Assembly (NCBI GenBank): GCA_029706075.1
Contig: JAINUG010000052.1
Location: 2,817,498 to 2,881,497, forward strand
Reading direction: 5' to 3'
DNA from: Aldrovandia affinis
Taxonomy: Eukaryota; Chordata; Actinopteri; Notacanthiformes; Halosauridae
DNA length: 64,000 bases
The notes under the pieces are model-generated. The model searched no databases, was not told the DNA's origin, and saw only the letters and a list, made by a program, of their open reading frames with translations. Position 1 is the stretch's first letter; each line of letters starts with the position of its first letter. A program made the position numbers and the translations under genes. Shown piece by piece: positions 54,921 through 64,000 of this stretch.

Positions 54921-57428
54921 AATCAACATCAATTAAATCATAATTAAATCAATTATGGCCTCTGGAGCAACCTTCCAGGCAACAGTTCACACTCTCACAC
55001 CCTGTGAGAATACCAAACCTGCCCCCAGAAAGTCTCACTGCTCCAAAGGCCTCCACAACATGGAAAAACAAAGGCAACCCTGCCACTCCCATGTTGCCGA
55101 GACTGACGCCCTCCACAGAGTGTTTATTGTATTCAGGGTACAGCAGATTCCCCACACAGCCTTGAACTGGAAATGGCTGCAGATGAGCGATCCTTAATAA
55201 ATCTTGTGTGCGCAATAATAACGGAAGCCTTCAATGCAAGGTCAGGACATTTGCACTCATGAGAGGGTTTAACAGTGAGTTTCCAGAAACGTGTATATAA
55301 TGTTTCTTTCATATGGTCGGACCATATACGTTTTTTGGGGGGTTTTTTTTGGTCAAGCTATTTTTTGTTAAACCTTAAAATAAAATCTTGCAACCAACCC
55401 ATTCGTGCTAACTCTGTTTTCATCTGAACAAAGTGCAGGATCTGAGCGTGCAACCAAACACATTCAGCTGCATACATGCACTCAACCACACATAAATGAC
55501 ACCTGTTATGCAGAATCATTGTGAATCCTCTCATGTTGACCTCCAGGGAGGAATCAGAGAACTCAGGCCTCTGTGCACCTGAGGTTGTGCTGGAGGCGAC
55601 ATCTGGATGCACTGCAGGAAAACAGCACCAGTCCCAAGAGATAGCAAAAGTGGATGTGGTCAGCATTCTGGCCAATGAGAAGCTGGCAGGATCCACAGGC
55701 AGTCTAATTCAGTTGCCCTTTGTTTTCTCTCCCTGTACGCATGCTGGCATGTGCAGTTTGGGACAAGTGGGTTTGTCCACATATAATTACACTGCAGTAC
55801 ATAGTACATACTTATAACAGGTGTCTTGTGCCAAGGATTACCATGGAAGCTGGAATGTTATTTCCATGGTGTCCGTGGTTTAAAGCAGATGTATGTGCAG
55901 ACCCTCAGCAGAAGGGTCAAAGAATACAAATATATCGATATAAATATATATATATACTGTATATAAACAATTAAATACAAATGCTAGTGATAAAGGATTT
56001 GAGGTGGAGCTAGCTCACTCAATCCACTGCCTACTGCGGAGAACGTAACTAAGCTGGCTGGCTGCCACCAATTGCTGCATGGTTATTAGGCTACTAACGT
56101 TAGCTCATCCAACAATGCATTGTCCTGTTAGTGAAGCGGCAGTCAACAAGATACCCTATGTTACCCTGAAAGCTGAAGGATTCATCACGGACTCATGGAG
56201 CCATTCTGGACACACTCTCTGGTAATGTCAATAAAAATGTTATAAATTATGTGTGAGAATTAATAAGCAAGCCTTATATTACACCTGGCATTGAATTGAA
56301 TAAGTACACTGGTGTAACATTAGAGAAAGTTAATTCTTTTATTTTACTAAAGATTAGCACAGGTGCAAAACTCTGACAACTTGACGGACTTAACTTACTT
56401 CAACCAGTGGGGTTCGGCAGTGCGAGGCAAACGTGATGTTATGTAGATATTCAACTCACTTTTAGTATTCATATTTCCTTCATTAAGCAGTCTTTCAGAG
56501 ATTTTGTTGGATTGCAACAGCGTATTCGCTTCTCTCCCAACTCCAAATCAACTCATCTCTTCACTAAACCAGTCTCTTCTTCTATGATGACTTGCATCAT
56601 AATTGCTGCACACTGCCATCTACTGGTAAAAATATAGGCATGCGCAGAGAATGCGCATGTGCTTAGACTTCATAGCTTTACCCTGAAGTTGGTTCACCCT
56701 CCGTCTATGGCGATGATGTCACAATAACAAGGTTGTGGCCAGCCAAACACAGTCCAGTTTCACTGCATTGCGTGATATGTGTGTTCTGAAAGCTTCCTCA
56801 ACACACCCGTGAGACCCCATGACAACTTGCTTGAATGATTGATATATCATGGTGGCCTGTAGTAAGAGGAGAAGGGATTTTTTATTGATAAAAACAGGTT
56901 ATTTTGGTCCTTATAACATCTGCAAGATTAATTAATCCTCACACCAATGTGTCAGATAATATCCCACCCCTGCACTGCAGGAGTAAGTTGACAAGTAAAT
57001 TGACAAGGAAACAGACAAATATTTTTAAAGATCAATCCTATTGTTCCAGAATGTTTTTGTAGACTGGGCAGGAAGACATGTTGAGACTGTGCAGTTGGAT
57101 GTAATATACCCATTCTAGAAGATACTAAATGGTAATTGACCCTGACAAACTTGTAGTCAGTTTCCACCAGTCTGCTTTGATGTAAAAAAAATTAAAAAAA
57201 AATTAAAAAAATACATACACAGAAATGAATTAATTACGCAACAAATCAATTTCCCCAGAAGTATGTATTCACAAAGAAAAAGCATACATTATTTCATTAT
57301 CATCACTTCCAAACAATGCATTGCTCAAACATGAAAAATTATATAAAATGATCTTGGTCATGTGTGTATGTGTAATGCATCGTACAGTTTGGCAGATGTG
57401 CAAATGTGGATGGAAATGTTGGCACATG
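54921..57428. other. Intergenic DNA, no gene recognised
   Basis: Contains a TA run (55935-55962). A short stretch near 56130-56215 could be an old hAT transposase remnant (GFITDSW-like), but this is too weak to call. Frames at 54.95-55.2 and 55.5-55.8 kb match no family I know. Confidence 0.4.
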
Positions 57429-57430
57429 TA

Positions 57431-58007
57431 CACTACCGGTCAAAAGTTTTAGAACACCCCCATTTTCCTGTTTTTACTGAAATTTAAGCAGTTCAAGTCC
57501 AGTGAATAACCTGAAATGGTACAAAGGTAAGTGGTAAACTGCCAAAGGTTAAAAAAATAAAATAATAATAATAATAATAATTTAGGTTACCAAAAACAGA
57601 AAAATAATGTACATTTTATATTATAAAAAAAGGTCATTTTCAGGGAACAAGTAATGGGGGTTAACAGTCACTCTGTGCAAGTCGCCGACTCTGGATCCAG
57701 CAAAAGAGCCCCAGACCATCATGCTTCCAGTCTTCAGTAGTCCACTGGTGGTGCTTCATGGCCCAGGCAAGCCAGAGTTTGTCAGAGTTCCCTCCAGTTT
57801 CCAAATGCCTTTTGATGGTGTAGGAAACTACTCACTGCCAAAAAATGTACATTATTTTTAAGTTTTTGGTAACCTAAACTTTTTTTTAACCTCTGGCAGT
57901 TTACCGCTTACCTTTGTACCATTTCAGGTTATTCACTGGACTTGAACTGCTTACATTTCAGTAAAAACTGAAAAATGGGGGTGTTCTAAAACTTTTGACC
58001 GGTAGTG
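57431..58007. mobile_element. Tc1-derived non-autonomous element
   Basis: Inverted ends (CACTACCGGTCAAAAGTTTT and its inverse) of roughly 170 bp each, with TA duplications at 57429 and 58008. The middle (57690-57790) still encodes a transposase scrap on the minus strand (MVWGSFA-type). It is a deletion derivative moved by a Tc1 enzyme from elsewhere. Confidence 0.88.
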
Positions 58008-58053
58008 TATGCACCTCTGATAAGTACCCAAAGCCTGGTAAATCATGCCGCAA

Positions 58054-58241
58054 TTATGCCTGAAAAGGAAATGGCACAATTGCTCAAATATAGATTGCAA
58101 ATTGCCATTGGGGGGTTATGCCTGAAAAAGGACATGGCACAATTGCTAAAATATAGATTGCAAATTGCCATTGGGGCGTTATGCCTGAAAAAGAAATGGC
58201 ACAATTGCTCAAATATAGATTGCAAATTGCCATTGGGGCGG
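58054..58241 (+). repeat. Three tandem 62-63-bp repeats
   Basis: Units start at 58054, 58116 and 58179 with TTATGCCTGAAAA and end ATTGCCATTGGGG. They are almost identical. The 99-codon frame with a repeated AQLLKYRLQIAIG motif follows from the repetition. Confidence 0.93.
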
Positions 58242-59599
58242 GCTCAACAAACATCTCAGGCATTTGGCTTGCTGAAACTTGAGATCTATGGAATAGTGTC
58301 CTAGAGATTTCTAAGAGATCAATGGCTAGCAATTCCTCGCTGTTCATCCAACATGAAACTAATTATTTGGCCAATCGACAAAATAAATAATAGCACAGCT
58401 TCAAAGGCAAATGGTGGAAAAATGTTAGCTCCCAATTTCTTGTGACTACAGTTTTTCAGTATTACAGTCACTGCAAATGTAAGTCGTACTTTTTTACACC
58501 AATCACATGTTAAGTCAAACTCGTACACTCCCATGTCATTTCCAGTGGCCATTTTATCTAGCTTTAGCTAACGCTGGCCACTTTGGACGAAAGGCGTATA
58601 GTAGTTGCAGTGGATAACAATTTTAAGTTGAAAGATTTGCATGTTTATAGTTTTTCATCAAAACCAGCCTTAAAAGGGTAAGATTTGCACTCACGTTGTT
58701 TTTTGAGTGTTACCGTTACAAGCTAGGGTTTATGTTAGCAAGCTATCTAAAACGCTACCAAGCGGGCAGGTTTGCACGATCTAGCGCAAGCTAATGATAG
58801 CTACATTTCGTCAGGGTTAGGTACGGCTTTTCCCTCGATATTTAATCCAACGAAAACATGTTTTCATAAAGCTCATTTTCACAATGGCAACCAGTTGGGA
58901 GATGGAGAAGCTCTAGTTGATTGGAGACTAATGTTAACGTTCGGTCCCTATCGCAAATTAGCAGCTAACCATTTAGCGCCAACGTTTGTTGTGTCGTTGA
59001 GTTTGCTAACGTTAGCCAAGTTAGCAAGCTGCATTTACGTGATAGCTCGTTAGCGAGATAGCCATACATGTTTTTCAGTGACAAGAGTGGGTAGCTACCC
59101 TACGGATTCGATTTTTATCCAGGCTTTTGCCATTTTGTGTTGCTAAATCTGAACCATCTTTATTAGCATCTTAGCATATTACCATCTTAGCTGACCATAT
59201 TTATTAGCATAATTTCAATAGTATTTCAATTGCACGAGCGAACGCTAGCCTTGGCAGTTCTAACGTTACCAGGTTGCTATGTATGTTGGTAACTGTTAAG
59301 TACTTAGTTGGGTCATTTGGTATGCGACTTGCCCTAACGTTAGCTACAAAGCTAGGTAATATTAGCTGTAGCTCAATACTGTAACTTATTTACTTTTGGA
59401 AGAATTGCCGTTAGCTATGTATATTATTACTGTATCAGCGAGTAGTAGCTAGCTAGTAGTAACTAAGCTATCAGCTACAGATATTCACATAATCACTAAC
59501 GTTAGGTTAAATGTAGTATTTACAGACCTTTTGGTTTCCTTCAGATAGATTGCCAAAAGCCTGATGATTTATTTGAATTGCAACAATTGAAAAATAAAT
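58242..59599. other. Intergenic / candidate rbm10 5' region
   Basis: Rich in the words CTAACGTTAG, GCTAGC and TTAGCTA. A possible noncoding first exon ends with a GTAAGA donor at 58678 after TTAAAAGG. No coding sequence. Confidence 0.35.
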
Positions 59600-59957
59600 A
59601 GCAAAATTTGGTTTGTTACAATATAAACAAGTATGTTAGTTTAAATGACCAAATACAAAGGACTAATTATCAAAGAACTCCATGGGCATTGGTTCTGGAT
59701 AGCTTACCAATCACTTGTCATACTGATTGCACTTAAATTAAATCCAGTAACTTTACTAAGGATTTAAAAACCACAAAAAAACAACACTTGGTTGTTACAA
59801 CATGAGCAACTATGTTAGTTTAAATTACAAATTTAAAAGGCTGATTATGAAAGAACTCCATGAGCATTGATTCTGGATTGCGTACAAATCACTTGTCATA
59901 CTGATTGCACTTAAATTAAATCCAGTAGCTTTACTATGGATTTAAAAACGATGACAA
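59600..59957 (+). repeat. 179-bp tandem duplication
   Basis: Two adjacent copies (offset 179 bp) share GTTAGTTTAAAT, AAAGAACTCCATG and CACTTGTCATACTGATTGCA with moderate divergence. Confidence 0.85.
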
Positions 59958-60009
59958 AAAAATGTTTTTGCAGTTTTTCTCTCTGATTGACTCAGTTTTC
60001 TGTGACCTA

Positions 60010-60080
60010 ATTGATTCTGGGTCTAGCACTTAGCTGCTTATAAGTCGCTCTGGATAAGAGCATCTGCTAAATGCCTACAT
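60010..60080 (+). mobile_element. SINE 3' end fragment
   Basis: TAAGTCGCTCTGGATAAGAG and CATCTGCTAAATGCCTA, the common fish SINE tail, without a head. Confidence 0.6.
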
Positions 60081-60289
60081 GAAGCAACAACCCCCCCCCA
60101 AAAAAAAATCACAGCACTTGATGTTATAGAGGTACTAGTTAGTTTACTTAACTGTGTCTCCTGCATCCATCCACAAGCATCACTGCAGCTGAAGTGTATG
60201 CACTTCTCTGATGCACTGACCGGTGAACCTGTAACTATTACAGCCTACAATCTATTCTACACATAGAAGTATAGGAGAGGACTAGCACC

Positions 60290-60575
60290 AATCAGAGGAC
60301 AGGCACATCTAACTGATGACAGTTAGAATGGTAGCATGTGGGTGCCTGGTGTATCTTTGGGAGGATTACAAGTAATGGTAACCCAAGGAACCTTGCCTAA
60401 ATTAAACACACAATACCCTTGGCAGGACAAGACCTATTGTGTCCCGCTGGTGTAGACTCTCGGTTACATTCGGCTGCTGACATAACTAAGGCCGAGGCTT
60501 GAACCTGCGACTGAAGGTGCCGAGCCTACACTTGCGGTGAGTGCCTTTACAGACTGAGCCACTCAGGAGTCAGTT
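60290..60575 (-). mobile_element. tRNA-derived SINE, minus orientation
   Basis: On the minus strand: GAGTGGCTCAGTCTGTAAAG (A box) and CGCAGGTTCAAGCC (B box), then a body to about 60290. Different from the other SINE families in this window. Confidence 0.7.
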
Positions 60576-61261
60576 GCAGACTAGTTATTATATCTTTAAG
60601 TCTGAAGTCAACAATTTCTGTACTTTCAGGGTAAAAATGCTATGTTTTTCTTTTTTCTTTTAAACCAGCAGTGATGTCATTTCAGTACCTGGCAGTATTT
60701 TAGAAACCTGTAAACTACTCACCACAAGTGGAAGCTTAGCCTTATAGCCTAGTCATCGCTAGTTTGAAGCAGTGTTATTTAGGTTACTGCTACAAACACT
60801 GCCTAGCTACTCACCAGATGCCTATAGGTTACCAATTGTTGTAATTGAGACATAAATCTCTCCTCCATCCAGCTCTAGCTCTACTGTACTGTTATGAGCG
60901 GCTTATAGTGTAGAAAAAAATATCTTTGACTCGCAGACGGGTGTATTGGAGCAGAGCACCCACTTCAGCTGCAGGTGTGTGGGTGCTATAGCCATGACGC
61001 AAGAATAGTCATTTGGTGATGACAAAACATGGGAATATTTTAAACGATTGGCAATCCGTAAACTAAATTCTGATGAAGCAGAGGCACCAGCGTCCTGTTT
61101 TGACGGTTTACTGTCCTCCTTTGCGATTACTCCGCTATCCAAAGTAATTATACTGACATGAAAGGATTATTTTATCATGAACCATATCCCCATTTTTAGG
61201 GTGTGTAAATGCTGCAGTAGAGGTTGGTGTACTGGGAGTCACCGCGTAGCCAAGGGGGATC

Positions 61262-61278
61262 ATGGAATATGAGAGGCG
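61262..61278 (+). CDS. rbm10: rbm10 first coding exon
   Basis: ATGGAATATGAGAGGCG (MEYER and two bases of Arg) before a GTAAGT donor at 61279. The exon probably begins near 61200 after CCCATTTTTAG, so a noncoding exon lies upstream. Confidence 0.85.
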
Positions 61279-63420
61279 GTAAGTGAATTCCGCTTAAACA
61301 CAGCTCAGCTATGGCGTCCAGGACCTTGTGGTAATTACACAGCAGCTTCAAGTGCTGTTCCGTCTCTGATCATCACAGACAGGTTCTATTCATGTTTTTA
61401 ATGTTCTGTTAATTACTTGTTTAATGATTGTACATAAATCGAGAGCTTGATCTCCCTATTGAGTAGAGGACTGCATAAACTGTAGCATTTGTTTAGGCTT
61501 ATTCGTTTGGCAGATGCTCTTATCCAGAATCACATACAGATGAATGTGTGTAATAAGGACAGATGAAAATAAGTATTGCCTAGATAGAGAAACTATCAAA
61601 GCATTGTCATTTAAGTTTAATGCATTTCATAGATTTGTGTGTAACATAAAAGTAGTACAGTATGAAGTAAGTGACCATTGTGTGCTACGGTACCATGGAG
61701 GGAAGAGGAAGAGTTTGTCAGTATCACAGCGTCTGATGGGGTTTATAAAGTCCTGGGATTTTGAAAGCACATTCACAAAGGTCTCAAAGGAATTTAAGAC
61801 GTTTTTATTTTGCAGGTCTATTTTGGGTGTGTAGTGATCTTTACTTTCTATGTTCACTGAAAGATAATATTTGGTGATTATGCTTTACAATTCAGTGCCG
61901 CCAGCATTCTTTATGGAACCTACAGATCACAGTATAAGGTTTTGTCACTTTAGGCAATCCGATGGTATCGTAGTTAATTTTCCTGAAGATCGTGTATTTG
62001 TGTGGATGTGGAAGTATCACATATGTTTAGGTGTGGTAAAATTTGTATGTTTTTTTTAAAGTTTTTTTTTTATATGGTCAAATGAAAGTGGTATCAATAT
62101 GCAGATGAGATGGTATGCAGTATGAAAAAGGCTTGTACTACCTTGAGTGAAGTACATAGCACAACTACAGAATTGTGATGTCATTTGTGTTAAATAATGA
62201 AGAGAATAAATTGCTGACTGCTGTCTTCCTGCTCTTTTCTGAATAGAAGTGGGCGGGGTGACCGCATGGGTCGCTACGGCAACGACCTCGATGAGCACGA
62301 TTACAGAGACATGGACTACCGAGGATACGGGCATGAAGAGGGAGAGCCAGGAGGGGGTTACGAGGACAGAGGAGTGGACGAGAGACCGTACCACCGAATG
62401 GGAGGGGGAGGGGGAGGGGGAGGGGCAGGGGCAGTGGCAGGGGCAGGGGCAGGGCCAGGGGCAGGGGCAGGGGCAGGGCCAGGGCCAGGGGCAGGGAGAG
62501 AGTATAACTCTGGCCCTTTCCCAGACGGCAGACTAGGGTTCAGACAGAGAGGGGTACGAGGCGAAGACAACAGGCCTGGAAAGGACTTCCCACGTGGCCA
62601 CCACCCCCAGCCCCCTCCGCCGCATTCCAGGTTCAGACGGGAGGAGCGGGATTATGAGTTTGAGAGGGAATACTTTGACAGGGAACCCGAAGGCCGCAGG
62701 AGAGAATACCGGCCGTTCAGAGGCCTCCAGGATGGGGGGGCAGGTGGAGGTTACCCTGATTCCGAAGAGGATAACCCTGGGGAGATTGAGGAAGAAGGAG
62801 GCTGGCACAGGATGGAGGCCTGTGCCCACTCCGGCCAGGACGACTACACTGGTGGAAGAAGAGGGGAGGAGGAAAAGTACTCAAGGGGGACAGAGAAAAG
62901 ACAGGTGTGTGGGTTTAGTGTTTGTGTTCTATGTCTTGATTTGCATGTGCTGTGGCCTCGTGCGCCTCAATTGGCGAATGCCCTTTGTGGAAAACAGTCA
63001 TCGTGTATAAGAGGATACAGACGCTTCAGCTGAAGTGCTCTCTTTTATGGGTGCTAAGCTGTGACACAAGCATAGTACAATTGTCCATTCCAAAACAATT
63101 GGGTCGGATAAAGTTGTCATAATTAGTATTTTCTGGAGAGTGAATCTGTCCTAAAGAAAGCAATCCTGTTTATATAATGTCTGTCACATGACCTCGCTGT
63201 GCAGGACTTCTCCGACCTCCCACATCCACGGGGGGTTGCAGAGAGAGGAGACCGGACGCACTGCAGTGGCCAGGAAGCCCTCATGGAGGAGCCCCTGTCA
63301 GGCTTCCCCACTGACCCAGAACTCCGGGACCAGGACTACCGCGCCGATATGGACCAGGGCCAGAGGCCCAGCAACATTATCATGCTCCGCATGCTGCCCC
63401 CCAATGCAACCGTCAATGAG
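61262..63420 (+). CDS. rbm10: RNA-binding motif protein 10-like, 5' part (continues beyond the window)
   Basis: Nuclear splicing regulator of the RBM5/6/10 group. Three coding exons are visible (61262-61278, 62247-62904, 63205-63420; phases 2, 0, 0), giving 297 residues. The N-terminus MEYERR, then GRGDRMGRYG and DEHDYRDMDYRGYG, is that of RBM10; RBM5 starts differently. Residues about 58-90 are a Gly/Ala/Pro low-complexity tract. Then come acidic/Arg-rich segments, ELRDQDYRADMD, and the first strand of RRM1 (SNIIMLRMLPPNATVNE, from residue 281) with the RNP2 motif. The rest (RRM1, RanBP2-type zinc finger, RRM2, OCRE, G-patch) must lie to the right. RBM6 is less likely. Confidence 0.88.
61490..61545 (-). 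mobile_element. SINE tail fragment
   Basis: TTTGGCAGATGCTCTTATCC is the reverse of the fish SINE tail. A short remnant in rbm10 intron 1. Confidence 0.55.
62247..62904 (+). CDS. rbm10: rbm10 second coding exon
   Basis: 658 nt, phase 2 in, phase 0 out, donor GTGTGT. Encodes residues 6-225, including the Gly/Ala/Pro tract and Arg/Glu-rich stretches (FRREERDYEFEREYFD). The acceptor is TAGAAG, two AGs three bases apart, so SGRGD and GRGD forms are both possible. Confidence 0.88.
62401..62500 (+). repeat. GGGGCA-type hexamer repeat in coding sequence
   Basis: About 100 bp of GGGGGA, then GGGGCA and GGGCCA units in frame, encoding poly-Gly then GAGAGP-like repeats. It is guanine-rich enough to form G-quadruplex RNA. 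Confidence 0.9.
63205..63420 (+). CDS. rbm10: rbm10 third coding exon
   Basis: 216 nt, phase 0/0, acceptor CGCTGTGCAG, donor GTCAGT. Encodes DFSDLPHPRGVAERGDRTHC to SNIIMLRMLPPNATVNE (residues 226-297). RRM1 is split right after its first strand, as in the vertebrate family. Confidence 0.9.
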
Positions 63421-63812
63421 GTCAGTATCCTTACTGCCATCTTTGACAGGAAAACGCACCTATCACCTGGTGACATCACCACACAACGCGAGGAGCTGGT
63501 GAGGCTCAATGCACAAATGCTAGGTACAAAATCATCATGCTAATTTTCTGAAATTTCCTTGATCAATTGTCGCCAACATTAACAAACAATTAATTAATTG
63601 ATCTTAAAAAAATAAAAAATATAAAACCCCAGTAAAATGCACATTTTTTGTCTAATTTTAACAGTATAAAACCATAAGAATTATGAAGGCAATGAAACAC
63701 CATTCAGTAGGCCTAACAATGAAAACAATATTCCTTTTGAAATTAAAAGGGCTGTCCGGCAGCGGAGGCTTGGCAACTTAGAAGAAGAAGAAAGCCTACC
63801 CGACTCGTCCCC
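63421..63812. other. rbm10 intron
   Basis: AT-rich intron DNA, no feature recognised until the hAT fragment. Confidence 0.55.
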
Positions 63813-64000
63813 TTAATGGTTTTTATTTAAGAATATAAGCATATCCACGTGTTCAGGGGTGAGCCTTGTGCGCATCCTGTTTACAATAAGACCAGTTGCT
63901 GATAACACCCGTTCAGACGGAACCGATGTCCCGGGGATGAATAAATACTGTCGTGCCAAAAAAATTATAATAATTCACCAAAAACTTAGAGATATGGAAG
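63813..64000 (-). pseudogene. hAT transposase C-terminal dimerisation domain (runs off the edge)
   Basis: An open minus-strand frame ends at TAA (63813-63815). It reads FLARQYLFIPGTSVPSERVL, SATGLIVNRMRTRLTPEHVD and MLIFLNKNH, the classic hAT C-terminal dimerisation motif. It is cut by the window edge, so whether the whole gene is intact cannot be seen. It sits in an intron of rbm10, antisense to it. This is a different hAT lineage from the copies at 10 and 15 kb. Confidence 0.88.

Noticed and set aside
54949-55215. 88-codon minus-strand frame
   Set aside because: No family resemblance, no splice context, in repeat-rich intergenic DNA.
58005-58304. Repeat protein AQLLKYRLQIAIG
   Set aside because: Follows from a noncoding 62-bp triplication; frame shifts between units, no splice or start context.
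61544-61834. 96-codon frame in rbm10 intron 1
   Set aside because: No motif recognised; between clear exons of another gene, no good splice sites in phase.

Overview
This is intron-rich vertebrate DNA, almost certainly from a ray-finned (teleost) fish. The evidence is two host genes built of short exons with consensus splice sites, dense CA/TG microsatellites, and repeats typical of teleosts: tRNA-derived SINEs, a Tc1 element with the common fish inverted ends, hAT elements and MITEs, and Ty3/gypsy elements of the Gmr1 and Sushi-ichi types. No bacterial genes, rRNA genes or CRISPR arrays were seen. The long open frames that do not belong to the two host genes are transposon remnants or frames through simple repeats.

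Gene 1 (+ strand, about 6.46-51.8 kb) is an NDRG-family gene, best matched to ndrg3. Fifteen phase-compatible coding exons (6463-49138) give a 372-residue protein running from MDELQDVQLTEIKPLLTNK to the MEVSC C-terminus. There is an alternative first coding exon at 22860-22910 and an alternative 39-nt exon at 48223-48261. Two possible frame-neutral microexons (18 nt and 6 nt) lie in the same last intron. Gene 2 (+ strand, 61.26 kb to beyond the edge) is the 5' end of an RBM5/RBM6/RBM10-family splicing factor, best matched to rbm10 by its MEYERR start. It is cut off just inside RRM1.

Layout: 0-6.4 kb is flanking DNA with a partial hAT, a solo LTR and a broken Tc1. 6.4-8.1 kb holds ndrg3 exons 1-2. 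8.1-27.4 kb is one huge intron holding a complete non-autonomous hAT, a minus-strand LINE broken by an LTR element and by a hAT that itself carries a solo LTR, a MITE, two adjacent SINEs and the alternative promoter/exon. 27.4-39.5 kb holds ndrg3 exons 3-14, with a hairpin MITE inside a solo LTR, a 77-copy TG repeat abutting a splice acceptor, a 1.2-kb minisatellite and a rearranged Sushi-ichi-like gypsy element. 39.5-49 kb is the last intron, with the candidate microexons, a SINE-containing MITE and a Gmr1-like gypsy element whose integrase precedes its reverse transcriptase. 49-51.8 kb is the probable 3' UTR. 51.8-61.2 kb is repeat-rich intergenic DNA (an LTR-like region with a 7SL/Alu-like patch and an exact-TSD MITE, a Tc1-derived MITE, small tandem repeats). 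61.2-63.4 kb is rbm10, and a minus-strand hAT transposase end runs off the right edge.

The most notable items are: the reversed pol order and SCAN-like gag of the Gmr1-like element; an LTR family sharing its primer-binding site but carrying a coiled-coil frame; the TG repeat replacing the polypyrimidine tract of a frame-neutral ndrg3 exon; the ndrg3 microexon candidates; and the 7SL-like patch. All homology statements rest on recognising family motifs by eye; no searches were run.
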